From: Candidatus Methylomirabilota bacterium
GTDB taxonomy: Bacteria; Methylomirabilota; Methylomirabilia; Rokubacteriales; CSP1-6
Direction: 5' to 3'
Length of the DNA stretch: 32,481 nucleotides
Assembly: GCA_036002485.1 (NCBI GenBank)
Contig: DASYTI010000146.1
Span: 1 to 32,481 of the forward strand
The notes under the pieces are model-generated. The model saw only the letters and a program-made list of their open reading frames with translations, did not search any database and was not told the origin of the DNA. Shown in pieces: positions 1 to 8,255 of the stretch (positions are counted from its first letter, which is position 1; each line of letters begins with the position of its first letter). A program made the translations under genes and the position numbers.

Positions 1-835
1 CGGCTTGGCCCTGGCCCCGCCGGGCAATCCGGAGCTCGAAGGCCGGGTGCAGCGTGCGGTCCAGCGTGCCCGACCACCACGAGCGTATCGAGCCCTCCGT
101 GCCCGCGACGTGGAGGAGCTGGTGGTATTCGAAGCCCGCCAGCGTCTCGGTAATGATCGCGTGAGCCTGGCCGGGGAAGCGCAGGACAGCGCTGAAGTTG
201 GCGGACATGCCCGCGCGGCCGGACTCGGCCGCGCCAAACGCCTGCACCGAGAGCGGATCGCCGAGGCCCTCGAAGTACCACATGGTGAAGTCGAAGAAGT
301 GCACCGGCTCCTCGAGGATCCACGAGCCGACGCGCTGGGCATCGTACCGCCAGCCGCCCGACCCCGGCCGGAACGGGAAGCGGAACAGCGAGAAGGCCAG
401 ATAAGCCGGCGTGCCGATCTCCCCGGCGTCGATCAGGGCCTTGACCTTACCGTACTGCGCCGAGAGACGCAGCTCGTGGCCGATGGTCAGGACGCGCCCG
501 CTCTTTCGGGCAGCGGCGAGAAGCCTGTCGCAGTCCTCCATGGTGGTCGCCATGGGCTTCTCGAGCAGCACGTCCTTGCCTGCCTCGAGGGCGGCCGTGC
601 CGACCTCGGCATGAAGGTGATTCGGTACCGCCACCGCGACGGCGTCGAGGTCGGGCCGGGCGAGAAGGCTTTGATAGCCAATGTCCACGGGCACCCCGGG
701 GAAATCCTGTCGCGCGGCCGACGCGGTCGCTTCGCTCGCGCAGGCGATAGCGGCCAGGTCCGCGCCCGGCGCCTCGGCGATGGCCGCGGCATGATGCCGG
801 CCCCAGAGACCGTAACCGATCAAGCCGAAGCGCAC
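1..835 (-). CDS. Gfo/Idh/MocA family oxidoreductase (C-terminus off the window)
   Basis: Probable NAD(P)-dependent sugar or inositol-type dehydrogenase. About 278 residues are in the window and the gene runs off the left edge. The protein begins MRFGLIGYGLWGRHHAAAI, a Rossmann-fold GxGxxG region. It continues with AVAVPNHLHAEV and the family signature LLEKPMATT near residue 90, whose EKP lysine is catalytic in this family. A substrate-domain stretch, EEPVHFFDFTMWYFEG, follows. The start is a GTG at 835-833, 10 nt after the stop of the upstream permease, so it is the last visible gene of the transporter operon. This suggests it acts on the imported carbohydrate or polyol. The substrate cannot be read from the sequence. 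Translation was done by hand; the family call is secure and the exact product is not. Confidence 0.88.
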   Translation of the reverse strand, partial: MRFGLIGYGLWGRHHAAAIAEAPGADLAAIACASEATASAARQDFPGVPVDIGYQSLLARPDLDAVAVAVPNHLHAEVGTAALEAGKDVLLEKPMATTMEDCDRLLAAARKSGRVLTIGHELRLSAQYGKVKALIDAGEIGTPAYLAFSLFRFPFRPGSGGWRYDAQRVGSWILEEPVHFFDFTMWYFEGLGDPLSVQAFGAAESGRAGMSANFSAVLRFPGQAHAIITETLAGFEYHQLLHVAGTEGSIRSWWSGTLDRTLHPAFELRIARRGQGQA

Positions 836-845
836 GGGCCGGCCC

Positions 846-1733
846 CTATCCTTTGAGGGCGCCGGTGACCAGCCCGCGCACCACGTATTTCTGAAGGGCC
901 AGCACCAGGAACAGAGTGGGCAGCAGACCCAGGAGGCAAATGGCCATCATGAGGGTGAAGAACACGAAGTAGTCGGAGACCAGGCCGGCCAGGATCACGG
1001 GCACCGTCATGAACTCGGGGCGCGAGACGAGAATGAGCGGGATGAGCAGCTCGTGCCAGGAGATGATGAAGAGGATGACGCCGCAGGCGGCCAGACCCGG
1101 CGCGGACAGCGGCAAGACGATGCGCAGGAAGGCCTGCCAGCGGGTGCATCCGTCGATGCGGGCCGCGTCTTCGAGATCCGACGGGAAGGCCGAGAAGTAG
1201 GGCACGAGGATGAGGACGGCGTAGGGGAGGAGCAGACCCACCTCGGCCACCACGATGCCGCTGAGGGAGTTGAGCAGGCCGTAGCGACGGAACAGCACAT
1301 AGAGCGGCACCATGAGCACGATCAGCGGCACCATCCGGCACACCACGCTCACCTGCAAGAGCGCCTGAGTCCAGCGAAGGCGCAGCCGGGCCAGCGCATA
1401 GGCCGACAAGCTGGCCGTCGCCAGCGTGACCATGGTCACGGCGAGGCCCACGAGCAGGCTATTGAGAAAGGCGGCGGGGAAGCGTTCCACTGACTTGGGT
1501 AGATACGTCACCTGCTCGAAGATCGGTCCCTTGCTCCGGCCGCCGGAGAGGATGAGCCGGAAGTTGGCCAGGGTGTACGCCTCGGGCAGCAGCGCGTGGA
1601 CGTTCTTCTGCATGCTCTTCTCCGACTGGAGACTTCCCAGCACCACCGGGACCAGCGGCAGCAGGAGAAACGCGATGGCGCACAGGTTGGCTACCCACAG
1701 GAAAAGGCGCCGCGGAAATGACAGGCGAGTCAT
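846..1733 (-). CDS. Carbohydrate ABC transporter permease, MalG/UgpE type (CUT1)
   Basis: Inner-membrane permease subunit of 295 residues, the usual length for MalG-like subunits. The N-terminus carries one hydrophobic segment (LFLWVANLCAIAFLLLPLVPVV) followed by a periplasmic loop, and five further hydrophobic segments can be seen. The cytoplasmic EAA loop that docks on the ATPase is EDAARIDGCTRWQAFLRIVLPLSAPG near residue 190. The protein ends GLVTGALKG, as many CUT1 permeases do. It pairs with the permease upstream and with the Tat-exported binding protein. No ABC ATPase gene lies in the operon, so an ATPase encoded elsewhere is probably used. A REP-like hairpin separates it from the upstream permease gene. 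Confidence 0.95.
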   Translation of the reverse strand: MTRLSFPRRLFLWVANLCAIAFLLLPLVPVVLGSLQSEKSMQKNVHALLPEAYTLANFRLILSGGRSKGPIFEQVTYLPKSVERFPAAFLNSLLVGLAVTMVTLATASLSAYALARLRLRWTQALLQVSVVCRMVPLIVLMVPLYVLFRRYGLLNSLSGIVVAEVGLLLPYAVLILVPYFSAFPSDLEDAARIDGCTRWQAFLRIVLPLSAPGLAACGVILFIISWHELLIPLILVSRPEFMTVPVILAGLVSDYFVFFTLMMAICLLGLLPTLFLVLALQKYVVRGLVTGALKG

Positions 1734-1751
1734 ATTCGCCGTGCTATCTCT

Positions 1752-1790
1752 CCCTCTCCCCCATTGGGGGAGAGGGTAGGGTGAGGGGGT
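1752..1790. repeat. REP-like C/G-rich hairpin, copy 1
   Basis: Arms CCCTCTCCCCC (1752-1762) and GGGGGAGAGGG (1766-1776) form a perfect 11-bp stem with an ATT loop, followed by a TAGGGTGAGGGGG tail. The same element occurs twice at 15562-15680. It lies inside the operon between the two permease genes, so it could stabilise or attenuate the polycistronic mRNA. That role is inferred only. Confidence 0.85.
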
Positions 1791-1802
1791 AGGAGCCTGG
1801 CC

Positions 1803-2774
1803 TCACGCATACTCGACACGACGGTAGACGAGCTTCACGTAGGCAATCGCGACGAGTCCGACAATCACGGCCAGCACCCACGCGGAGGCCGCGCCGAGCC
1901 CGATGTTGAAGGGCGGCTGAAAGGCCATGCGGTACGTGTACCAGGCGGCGACCCAGGTGTCATTGCCGGGGCCGCCCTGCGTGATGGCGAGGATCTCGTC
2001 GAAGACCATGAAGCTGAAGGTGGTGCGGAGGATCAGGGTCACGGCAATCACGGGCCGGAGCAGCGGCAGGGTGAGCCGCCACAGGCTCTGCCACGACGAG
2101 GCGCCGTCCACCGCCGCCGCCTCGTAGATCTGAGCGGGGATGCCCTGAATGGCCGCGTGGTAGAGAAGGATGTTGAACGGCGTGGTCCGCCACACATAGG
2201 CGACGATGACGGCGGCCGTGGCGAGCCGCGGATGGCCCAGCCAGTTGATGTAGTCGGTGATCAGCCCCAGCTTGTGGAGCGCCCGGTTCAGGTAGCCGTA
2301 CTGGGCATTGACGATGAAGGACCACAGGAGCCCGTTGACCACGGGCGGCACCGCCCACGGGATCAGGATCAGGACGCGCGTGATCCGCGAGAGCCACACG
2401 CGCTCGTCGCTGATGGTCAGGGCGATGGCCAGACCGATCACGAGCTCGAGCACCACCGAAGCCACCACGAAGACCACGGTGTGGCGCAGAGAGAGCCAGA
2501 ACACCTCGTCCTGGAACAGCCGCGAGAAGTTCGCCAGGCCGGCGAAGGGGAACTCGCCGGCGCGGAGGTGGCGGATGCTCACCTCGTGGAAAGAGAGATA
2601 GCCCGCGAAGCAGATGGGATAGGCGAGGACAAGGACAAGCCCCGCCAGAGTTGGAACATTGAGAAGGAACGCGAGCCGGCCCGCCGAGAGCTCGCCCCGC
2701 CTGCGCGCTCGACGCGGGCCGTGGTCGGGACGAACCGAGCTCTCCGCCCGGTCCGTCCCGGTTCCCGGCGTCAT
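1803..2774 (-). CDS. Carbohydrate ABC transporter permease, MalF/UgpA type (CUT1)
   Basis: Inner-membrane permease of 323 residues with a basic N-terminal tail (GPRRARRRGELSAGRLAF) before the first membrane segment (LLNVPTLAGLVLVLAYPICFAGYL). The EAA loop is YEAAAVDGASSWQSLWRLTLPLLRP, about 90 residues from the C-terminus, and is followed by ITQGGPGNDTWVAAWYTYRMAF, typical of MalF/UgpA proteins. The ATG at 2774-2772 shares one base with the TGA of the upstream binding-protein gene (TGATG), which points to translational coupling. It forms a heterodimeric channel with the 846-1733 product. The substrate is unknown; the family suggests sugars, polyols or glycerol-3-phosphate-like compounds. Confidence 0.95.
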   Translation of the reverse strand: MTPGTGTDRAESSVRPDHGPRRARRRGELSAGRLAFLLNVPTLAGLVLVLAYPICFAGYLSFHEVSIRHLRAGEFPFAGLANFSRLFQDEVFWLSLRHTVVFVVASVVLELVIGLAIALTISDERVWLSRITRVLILIPWAVPPVVNGLLWSFIVNAQYGYLNRALHKLGLITDYINWLGHPRLATAAVIVAYVWRTTPFNILLYHAAIQGIPAQIYEAAAVDGASSWQSLWRLTLPLLRPVIAVTLILRTTFSFMVFDEILAITQGGPGNDTWVAAWYTYRMAFQPPFNIGLGAASAWVLAVIVGLVAIAYVKLVYRRVEYA

Positions 2775-4132
2775 CAGCCCCGCTTGGCCGTGGCCAGCGC
2801 GGCGATCATGTTGTCACAGGCCAGATCGGCGCTGATCTTGCCCTGGAGACACGCGGTCAGCTCGACGTTGATGGCATCGCTCCAGCGCGGATACCACGGC
2901 TGGGCCACCGCCGGCACCACGTCGGCGAAGTTGGTCGCCTTCTTGAAGACGTCGAGGACCGTGGGCACATCCGCCCATTTCGCCCAGGCCTTGCGCAAGA
3001 GCTCGCTCTCCATCACCGACTGGTAGCCGCTGGCCAGCATGGCGTCCTGGGCCAGGCGCTGGGCCTGCGTGTACTCCCCGTTCTTGGTGCGCCCGCCGAG
3101 GTATTGCTGGAGCTTCCAGGCCCATTCCTTGTTCTTGGTGGCGCTGGTGAGGATGTAGAGCATGGTGTAGCCGATGGTCTTGCCGTCCCCGGGCAGCCCG
3201 AGCACGCGACCCTTGCCTGCGATGGGGGACTGCGCCTGATCGTTGATCAGGCTGATGTAGTAGTGGTGCAGGGTGCCGAGGAAGACGTGCTGGCCGGCAT
3301 TGAATGCTTTGCAGGCGGGAATGAAGCGGAGGTTCAGCGAGTTGGGATCGGCCAGCTCCTCCTTGAAGGTGCTCTGCCACCACTTGAGGGTCTCGCGCGC
3401 CACTGATCCGGCGCCCAGCTGGGGAGCGAGCTGCTTGTCGAAGATGACGCCGCCGCGATTCCACGTCAGATTGAACCAGGTGCCGGGCAGCTGCTCGAAG
3501 CCGGCTCCCGCGATCCAGAGGATGGGATATTTCGCCACGCCGTCCTTCTTGGCCTTGCGCGCCTGCTCCACGAGCTCGGGATAGCTCCGGAACGGCTTGC
3601 CCTTGAACCCGGCCTTCCCCAGCAGCTCGTCGTTGTAGATGAAGATCCAGGCGGTGGAGAAGTAGGGCAGGCCCCACGTCTTACCGTCGCGCTGGGCGGC
3701 CGCCCGCGCGAACGGCGTGAAGTCCTTGACGTACTGGTCGACGCCGGGCAGTCCGTCGATGGGCACGGCAATGCCCTGCTGGATATAGCTCGCCAGGTAC
3801 TGGATGGGCGAGAGGGAGACGTCCACCTCGTCGCCCGCGCCGAACATGGTGGTGAGCTTGGCCACCTGCGGCTCGACATTGGGCTCGATGATCTGGTTGA
3901 GCTTGATGCCCCAGTCGTCCTCGAACTGCTTGGAGATCTGCTCGTAGATCTTGCCGTACTGCCAGACCACGAAGGTGAGCTTCTGCGGGTTGCCCGGCGG
4001 ACGCTGGGCCCACGGGGCGCCCTGGGCTGCTATGGCGCGGGGCCATAGCGCCCCGCCCGCCGCGGCGGCGGCGGCGCCCTGGACGAAGCGACGTCTGTCG
4101 AGTGAGGTGGGGGCTGTTGACGATGTGGACAT
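2774..4132 (-). CDS. Tat-exported extracellular solute-binding protein (CUT1 family)
   Basis: Periplasmic binding protein of 452 residues that delivers solute to the two downstream permeases. The N-terminus has a twin-arginine signal, LDRRRFVQGAAAAAAGGALW, followed by AIAAQGA as a likely cleavage region. The mature part starts LTFVVWQYGKIYEQISKQFEDDWGIKLN, the usual first strand and helix of family 1 binding proteins. The start is the ATG at 4132-4130, preceded by a strong ribosome-binding site (GGAGGAAA, 5 nt spacer). An upstream in-frame extension is possible but only shadows the thioredoxin-like gene. Export by Tat suggests folding or cofactor loading before export. Substrate identity cannot be inferred. 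Confidence 0.93.
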   Translation of the reverse strand: MSTSSTAPTSLDRRRFVQGAAAAAAGGALWPRAIAAQGAPWAQRPPGNPQKLTFVVWQYGKIYEQISKQFEDDWGIKLNQIIEPNVEPQVAKLTTMFGAGDEVDVSLSPIQYLASYIQQGIAVPIDGLPGVDQYVKDFTPFARAAAQRDGKTWGLPYFSTAWIFIYNDELLGKAGFKGKPFRSYPELVEQARKAKKDGVAKYPILWIAGAGFEQLPGTWFNLTWNRGGVIFDKQLAPQLGAGSVARETLKWWQSTFKEELADPNSLNLRFIPACKAFNAGQHVFLGTLHHYYISLINDQAQSPIAGKGRVLGLPGDGKTIGYTMLYILTSATKNKEWAWKLQQYLGGRTKNGEYTQAQRLAQDAMLASGYQSVMESELLRKAWAKWADVPTVLDVFKKATNFADVVPAVAQPWYPRWSDAINVELTACLQGKISADLACDNMIAALATAKRG

Positions 4133-4206
4133 GGGTGTTTCCTCCGCAACGCGAGTGCGTTCGACGTGAGCTGAGCTGCGGCAGGCTGGTGCCGCCACCA
4201 CTCGGC

Positions 4207-4926
4207 CTACTTCGCCAGTGACCCGACGACAACCCGCTCGTAGAGGAGGCTCAGGATCTCGTCGATCGCCGCGGAGCTCCAGACGTCGAGCATGGGCGAG
4301 GCGAGCATGGCCGCGAAGTCCTTGCGCGCGCGGGTTTGAGTCTCCTCGGGGGTCTCGCCGGGGCGCGCCGTGGTCTGGTGGCCGCGGATCCTGTCCTTGT
4401 GATAGCAGGCGGGGAACTCGACATAGCGGTAGAGCTCGCGGAGGTCCTTGTCGTAGAAGACGGCCACGGGGATGGACTGGAAGGTCTGACCGTTCTTCTC
4501 GTTCAAGAACTCGGCCATGAGATCGGCATTGCTGTCGGGGGCCTCGGCCAGCGTGGGCTTGTTGCTTCGGCCGAACTTCTGGCCGTCGCGGTTGAAGATG
4601 CGGAGCTCGAGCCCGCCCGCCTCGGCCAGACGCGCCAGCGCGGGCACGTCGCGCCGGCAGTCCGACGACCACTCCTCGGAGATGACGAGCACCTTGGCGG
4701 GACCGCCCGGCTGGGCAGCCAGCCACTTGATCATGGCCGACTGCGCGTCGGTGAGCTTGACCTTCTGGTGGCGCTCGCGCAGGAAGCCGCTCTGATCCGT
4801 CCGCTTGCCGCCCAGGGAGCTCTCGCGCTGGAGATTGCCGGGGGTGGCCACATGCGCCATGTACTGCTCGAAGGTCATGCCTTTGGCGAAGCGGGCGGGA
4901 GTGACGACGCTCGGTTGGTGAGCCAC
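4207..4926 (-). CDS. Thioredoxin-fold family protein with a degenerate active site
   Basis: A 239-residue cytoplasmic protein (no signal peptide) that looks like a Thioredoxin_9-type member: KVLVISEEWSSDCRRDVPALARLAEA (beta strand, active-site turn, helix) at about 78-103, and SIPVAVFYD further on as the cis-proline loop. The usual WCxxC is WSSDC at 86-90, so the nucleophilic N-terminal Cys is a Ser (codon TCG) while the second Cys is kept. Classical dithiol exchange is therefore unlikely. The GTG start at 4926-4924 is chosen because AGGAGGT lies just upstream; a longer frame from 5055 has no such site. It is the first gene of the sugar-transport operon, 74 nt before the binding-protein gene. 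Its role there is unclear. Confidence 0.82.
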   Translation of the reverse strand: MAHQPSVVTPARFAKGMTFEQYMAHVATPGNLQRESSLGGKRTDQSGFLRERHQKVKLTDAQSAMIKWLAAQPGGPAKVLVISEEWSSDCRRDVPALARLAEAGGLELRIFNRDGQKFGRSNKPTLAEAPDSNADLMAEFLNEKNGQTFQSIPVAVFYDKDLRELYRYVEFPACYHKDRIRGHQTTARPGETPEETQTRARKDFAAMLASPMLDVWSSAAIDEILSLLYERVVVGSLAK

Positions 4927-4963
4927 GGGTGACCTCCTGTCCGCGTGAGACCTCAGAAAAGGC

Positions 4964-5000
4964 ACGCGGAGTATAGCACCGGGAGTAGTCCTCGGCTCAG
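4964..5000 (-). promoter_or_regulatory. Possible promoter of the thioredoxin-like/ABC transporter operon
   Basis: On the minus strand a TATACT hexamer (plus 4969-4974) lies about 45 nt upstream of the GTG start, matching the -10 consensus at five of six positions. No convincing -35 hexamer is found at 16-18 nt spacing, so an activator or a non-housekeeping sigma factor may be needed. The call is weak. Confidence 0.3.
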
Positions 5001-5104
5001 ACGCGCGTGGAAAGCACCTCGCGGATGCGGTCGCGGATGGGGCGGTGGTGAGCATGGCTCATCTCGATGGCTTCGCGAATGAAGGCGGGCTCCGGAGGTT
5101 CCGG

Positions 5105-6109
5105 ATGCCGCCGTCACCCACCGTGTTCACCGTGCTACCATGCCGCAGTCTTCGCGGAGCCTCGCCATTCCCTCAACCTCGTGCGAGCGTACAGGGGGCT
5201 ACCAAGCTGCCGAAGGCTGATGAGTTGAGCGCCCTCTTTCCCGAAGAGCCGCTCGTCGAGAGCGCGCCTCTGGCCCACCGTCTCGCCCAGACGCACTGCC
5301 GTCCGCTGCCCGGGACGGGGGCGGACTGCGCCTGGTATCACGGCTTCTGGCAGTACCTGCGGCTCATGGGGCTGGCGAAGACGTCCGGCGGGCAAGGCGC
5401 CTTTCTGATGGAGACGCTGCGAGGGCTGGCCCGCGCCGGACAATCTCCGCGGGTGATGGTCTCGGGCTCCGCCGACTACTCGATGCCCGCCCACGCCCTG
5501 TGGGCTTACCGCCTGGAAAGCGCCGCCCTGCGGCTTGCCGTCGTGGACCGGTGCGAGACGCCCCTGGCCCTTTCTCGCTGGTATGCGGAAAGACACGGCG
5601 AGAGGATCTCGACCCATTGCCGTGATGTCCGTGATCACGAGCCTCCGGAACCCATGGATGTGGTCTTCACCAATTCCTTCCTGGGCAGCTTCGATGCCGC
5701 CGGCCGTCCACACCTGGTAGCGGCCTGGCGACGCCAGCTGCGGCACGGAGGCAAGGTGCTTTTCACGAACCGTCTGCGTCCTAACGCTGGCGCCGAGGCC
5801 CTCGGCTTCGATGGCGAGCAGGCTCGACGTTTCGCCGAAGCGGCGCGCCAGGAAGCGGAAGCCCGCCGCGCTACACTGGGCCTCGATCCGGACGAGGCCG
5901 TCCGCCAGGCTCGCGCCTATGCCGAGCGTTACCGGTCCTTCCCGGCTCGCTCGGTCGATGAGATCGCGCGGCTGCTGACGGAGGGCGGCTTCGCGATCGA
6001 CCTCCTGGAGGTGACGACCAATCCGGGACGGCCGGGTTCAGCCGCGGTGTCGGGACCGTCCACCGCAGAGCGCGCCGACTACGCGCGGGTGATCGCCACC
6101 CGGCTCTGA
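5105..6109 (+). CDS. Class I SAM-dependent methyltransferase-like protein
   Basis: A 334-residue soluble protein. The central region has the layout of a Rossmann-like methyltransferase: VMVSGSADYSMPAHALWA (glycine loop, motif I position), then LRLAVVDRCETPLALSRWYAERHG (acidic end of strand 2), then MDVVFTNSFLGSF and LRHGGKVLFTNRLRP (strands 4-5). The ATG at 5105 is preferred because GGAGG sits 6 nt upstream; in-frame starts at 5045 and 5054 lack this. The first 35-40 residues are less protein-like, so a still later start remains possible. It is transcribed alone, divergent from the transporter operon and convergent with the PaaK-like gene. The substrate is unknown. Confidence 0.72.
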   Translation: MPPSPTVFTVLPCRSLRGASPFPQPRASVQGATKLPKADELSALFPEEPLVESAPLAHRLAQTHCRPLPGTGADCAWYHGFWQYLRLMGLAKTSGGQGAFLMETLRGLARAGQSPRVMVSGSADYSMPAHALWAYRLESAALRLAVVDRCETPLALSRWYAERHGERISTHCRDVRDHEPPEPMDVVFTNSFLGSFDAAGRPHLVAAWRRQLRHGGKVLFTNRLRPNAGAEALGFDGEQARRFAEAARQEAEARRATLGLDPDEAVRQARAYAERYRSFPARSVDEIARLLTEGGFAIDLLEVTTNPGRPGSAAVSGPSTAERADYARVIATRL

Positions 6110-6141
6110 GCGACGCGCCCGCGAGTCCCTTGGCGCCTCGA

Positions 6142-7500
6142 TCACGCGGTCACCTCGCAGACGAAGTTCTCGAACTTGCCCGCGGCATTGCGCGGGATCT
6201 CGTCGCAGTAGGCGAAGCTGACCGCGAAGCGGTGAGGCAGGGACGTCTCGATGTAGATGCGGAGGGAGCGCTCCTCGGATGGGGTCAGGGGCCGCTCGGT
6301 GACGAGCCGCGCCTCGATCCGATCCAGGCTCTTCTGCACGAACTGGTGCTGCACGATGGGCGCCAGCTCGGTCAGCTTGCGCGAGCCGAAGGCCGGCCAG
6401 TAGCGCGCCCCCGTGGGCGCGACGAGGAGCGCATTGCGCTCGCGCCCGAGGATCCGGCGGAGCACGGGCAGGCCCCGACCACAGGGACAGGGCTCGCCAA
6501 CCTCGGCGTAGTCGCCGAGCTCGTAGCGCAGGAGCGGCATCGCGTAGTTGTGGAGCGGCGTCACCAGCACGCGGCCCGTCTGGCCGGGCCCGCATGGTGC
6601 CCCCTCCTCGTCCACCACCTCGACGAGGATGCGCTCCGCCTGGACGTGATGGCTCTCGGAGGTGGGGCACTGGAGGGCGATGATGCCGACCTCCTGCGCG
6701 CTGTACACGTCGATGACGGGAGCGTCCCACGCGCGGGCGCACTCCTGCCGCGTCTCGGGATTGAGCACCTCGCCCATGGTGATCACGTGCTCCAGGTGGG
6801 GCAGCGTGATGCCGTGCTCCCGGCAATGCTCGGCGAGGAATCGGAGATTCGAGGGATACGTCAACAGGTAGTCGGGATCTTGCCGCGCGAGCCACTCGGC
6901 TTGCTCGGCGATGCTCGCGCTGATGCTGAGGGTGGCCGCGGGCCCCGTGATGAAGGGAAAGGTGGCGGTGTCGTCCCAGCGCGACTGGATCAAACCATGG
7001 GGATACTCGTAGTGCTGACCTCGGACGCGCCGGATGGTCACAAGCTTGCCGGAGAAATCGTGAGGATGCCACAGATAGTGGCGCAAGGTGATGGCCTTGC
7101 CGACCACGGCATCGAACATGGTTCCCCGCACCGTGACGGGCGTCCCCGTGGAGCCGGAGGTCTTGGTCGTGATGACCTTGCCGTGGCCGGAGGGAACCCT
7201 GCTGCTGGAAAGCTCGTCGGCCGCCCGCTGGATGTCCCGCCGGGTCAGGGGCGGGAGGTGGCGCCACCGCTCGAGATCCAGAGGGCGCGAGGGATCGAGC
7301 CCCGCGTCCCTGAGTCGCGGCCGGTGGAAGGGCACGGTGCCATGAGCGTGGGCGAGAAGAAGAGCGAGCTGACGCCGCTGGTGCTCAGCCAGCCGTTCGC
7401 CGGACCACCACTGGCTGTCTTCGAGGCGCTTCTGAAAGGTCAGATCGCCGGGCCCCGACGGCACCAATGGGCGGTCGGGATCACCGGGAATGCTCGACAT
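6142..7500 (-). CDS. Phenylacetate-CoA ligase (PaaK/CapK)-like adenylate-forming enzyme
   Basis: A 452-residue member of the ANL adenylating superfamily, about the length of PaaK. The N-terminal part has the PaaK-like start (AEHQRRQLALLLAHAHGTVPFHRPRL). The P-loop-like motif is TTKTSGSTGTPVTV near residue 110. YSAQEVGIIALQCP corresponds to the adenylate-binding region, CPCGRGLPVLRRILGRE to the metal-binding turn and hinge typical of PaaK, and the tail ends IPRNAAGKFENF with the C-terminal-domain lysine. The carboxylate substrate is not determined. CapK/PaaK-like proteins also occur in exopolysaccharide and exosortase loci, and here the gene lies only 21 nt after a PEP-CTERM-like gene on the same strand. 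No good ribosome-binding site is visible, so translational coupling is possible. Confidence 0.88.
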   Translation of the reverse strand: MSSIPGDPDRPLVPSGPGDLTFQKRLEDSQWWSGERLAEHQRRQLALLLAHAHGTVPFHRPRLRDAGLDPSRPLDLERWRHLPPLTRRDIQRAADELSSSRVPSGHGKVITTKTSGSTGTPVTVRGTMFDAVVGKAITLRHYLWHPHDFSGKLVTIRRVRGQHYEYPHGLIQSRWDDTATFPFITGPAATLSISASIAEQAEWLARQDPDYLLTYPSNLRFLAEHCREHGITLPHLEHVITMGEVLNPETRQECARAWDAPVIDVYSAQEVGIIALQCPTSESHHVQAERILVEVVDEEGAPCGPGQTGRVLVTPLHNYAMPLLRYELGDYAEVGEPCPCGRGLPVLRRILGRERNALLVAPTGARYWPAFGSRKLTELAPIVQHQFVQKSLDRIEARLVTERPLTPSEERSLRIYIETSLPHRFAVSFAYCDEIPRNAAGKFENFVCEVTA

Positions 7501-7521
7501 CGAGGACTGGACGACGAAAGA

Positions 7522-8103
7522 CTAGCGGCCCTTCCGGCGGCGCAATATCTGTAAACCCGTCAGCCCCGCCAGGAGGAGCGCGATCGTGGCCGGCTGAGAC
7601 ACGCGGCTTGGCGGCGTGACGCTCAGCGTGACCCGGTACGACTCGAACGAGCCGGCACTGAGTGCCTTGACGCCTAGCGTGAGCTGGCTGCCGAGTATCG
7701 GCCCCGCGATGTGTTTCGTACCGAGAGTGTCGAAGGTGATCGCATTGCCGAAATTGTTCTGGTCCGTGTAGAGGGCGGCCTGCAAGACCTGGAGGCAATT
7801 CTGCGAAGGAGGCGGAGGAGTGCAGCTAAGGCGCTGGACCTGGAAGTCGAAGCTCCCTCCGACGGGGAGGCCGGTGTAGTTCAGGAAGTCGATAGGATCG
7901 GGGAAGGGATTGCTGTTCCCGTTGTTGAATCCGTTGAAGATGTCACCGGCCGCGAAGAAGGGACCGAGAAGCTGACCCGGGAAGCTGTCGTTCCCATCAG
8001 GGGGGAAGCTCTCGTTGATCGTCCCCGCGCCTGCGGAAAGAGGCAGCGCGGCCACGGTCGTCGTGCCCAGCACGGTCCCCGCGATCTTCGACAGGTTGCC
8101 CAT
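7522..8103 (-). CDS. PEP-CTERM-like exported protein with a variant sorting motif
   Basis: A 193-residue secreted protein. It has an N-terminal signal (NLSKIAGTVLGTTTVAALPLSAGAG), a low-complexity Gly/Asn/Pro/Phe-rich middle (GDIFNGFNNGNSNPFPDPIDF) with two Cys, and a C-terminal tripartite anchor, SRVSQPATIALLLAGLTGLQ followed by ILRRRKGR. Layout and spacing match PEP-CTERM exosortase substrates (motif, hydrophobic helix, Arg-rich tail), but VPEPAT is replaced by VSQPAT; both changes are single-base differences. The ribosome-binding site AGAGGGAGAA precedes the ATG. A sigma-54-type promoter lies about 55 nt upstream, in line with reported RpoN control of PEP-CTERM genes. No exosortase gene is in the window. 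The body of the protein resembles no enzyme I know and is probably a surface or matrix component. Confidence 0.78.
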   Translation of the reverse strand: MGNLSKIAGTVLGTTTVAALPLSAGAGTINESFPPDGNDSFPGQLLGPFFAAGDIFNGFNNGNSNPFPDPIDFLNYTGLPVGGSFDFQVQRLSCTPPPPSQNCLQVLQAALYTDQNNFGNAITFDTLGTKHIAGPILGSQLTLGVKALSAGSFESYRVTLSVTPPSRVSQPATIALLLAGLTGLQILRRRKGR

Positions 8104-8157
8104 GGGTTCTCCCTCTGTCGGCAGCTATGTCACGGACAGGGCTCCGGGAAGAGATAC

Positions 8158-8172
8158 GCAAGATTTGCGCCA
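8158..8172 (-). promoter_or_regulatory. Candidate sigma-54 (-24/-12) promoter of the PEP-CTERM-like gene
   Basis: The minus strand reads TGGCGC-AAATC-TTGC, matching the sigma-54 consensus TGGCRC-N5-TTGC with exact spacing. Predicted transcription start is near 8146, giving a leader of about 43 nt before the ATG at 8103. The upstream 80 bp to the end of the dioxygenase gene would have to hold the enhancer site; no obvious palindrome was found there. Confidence 0.6.
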
Positions 8173-8255
8173 TACGAGAGTCATCCGTGAATTGAGGCGG
8201 TTACGAAGGGGGCGCCTGACACCTCAAACGAAACTGTAAGACTCTCCGACGATGG

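Noticed and set aside
4133-4726. N-terminal extension of the Tat binding protein to 650 residues
   Set aside because: The extension is the thioredoxin-like gene read out of frame; the Tat signal and strong ribosome-binding site fix the start at 4132.
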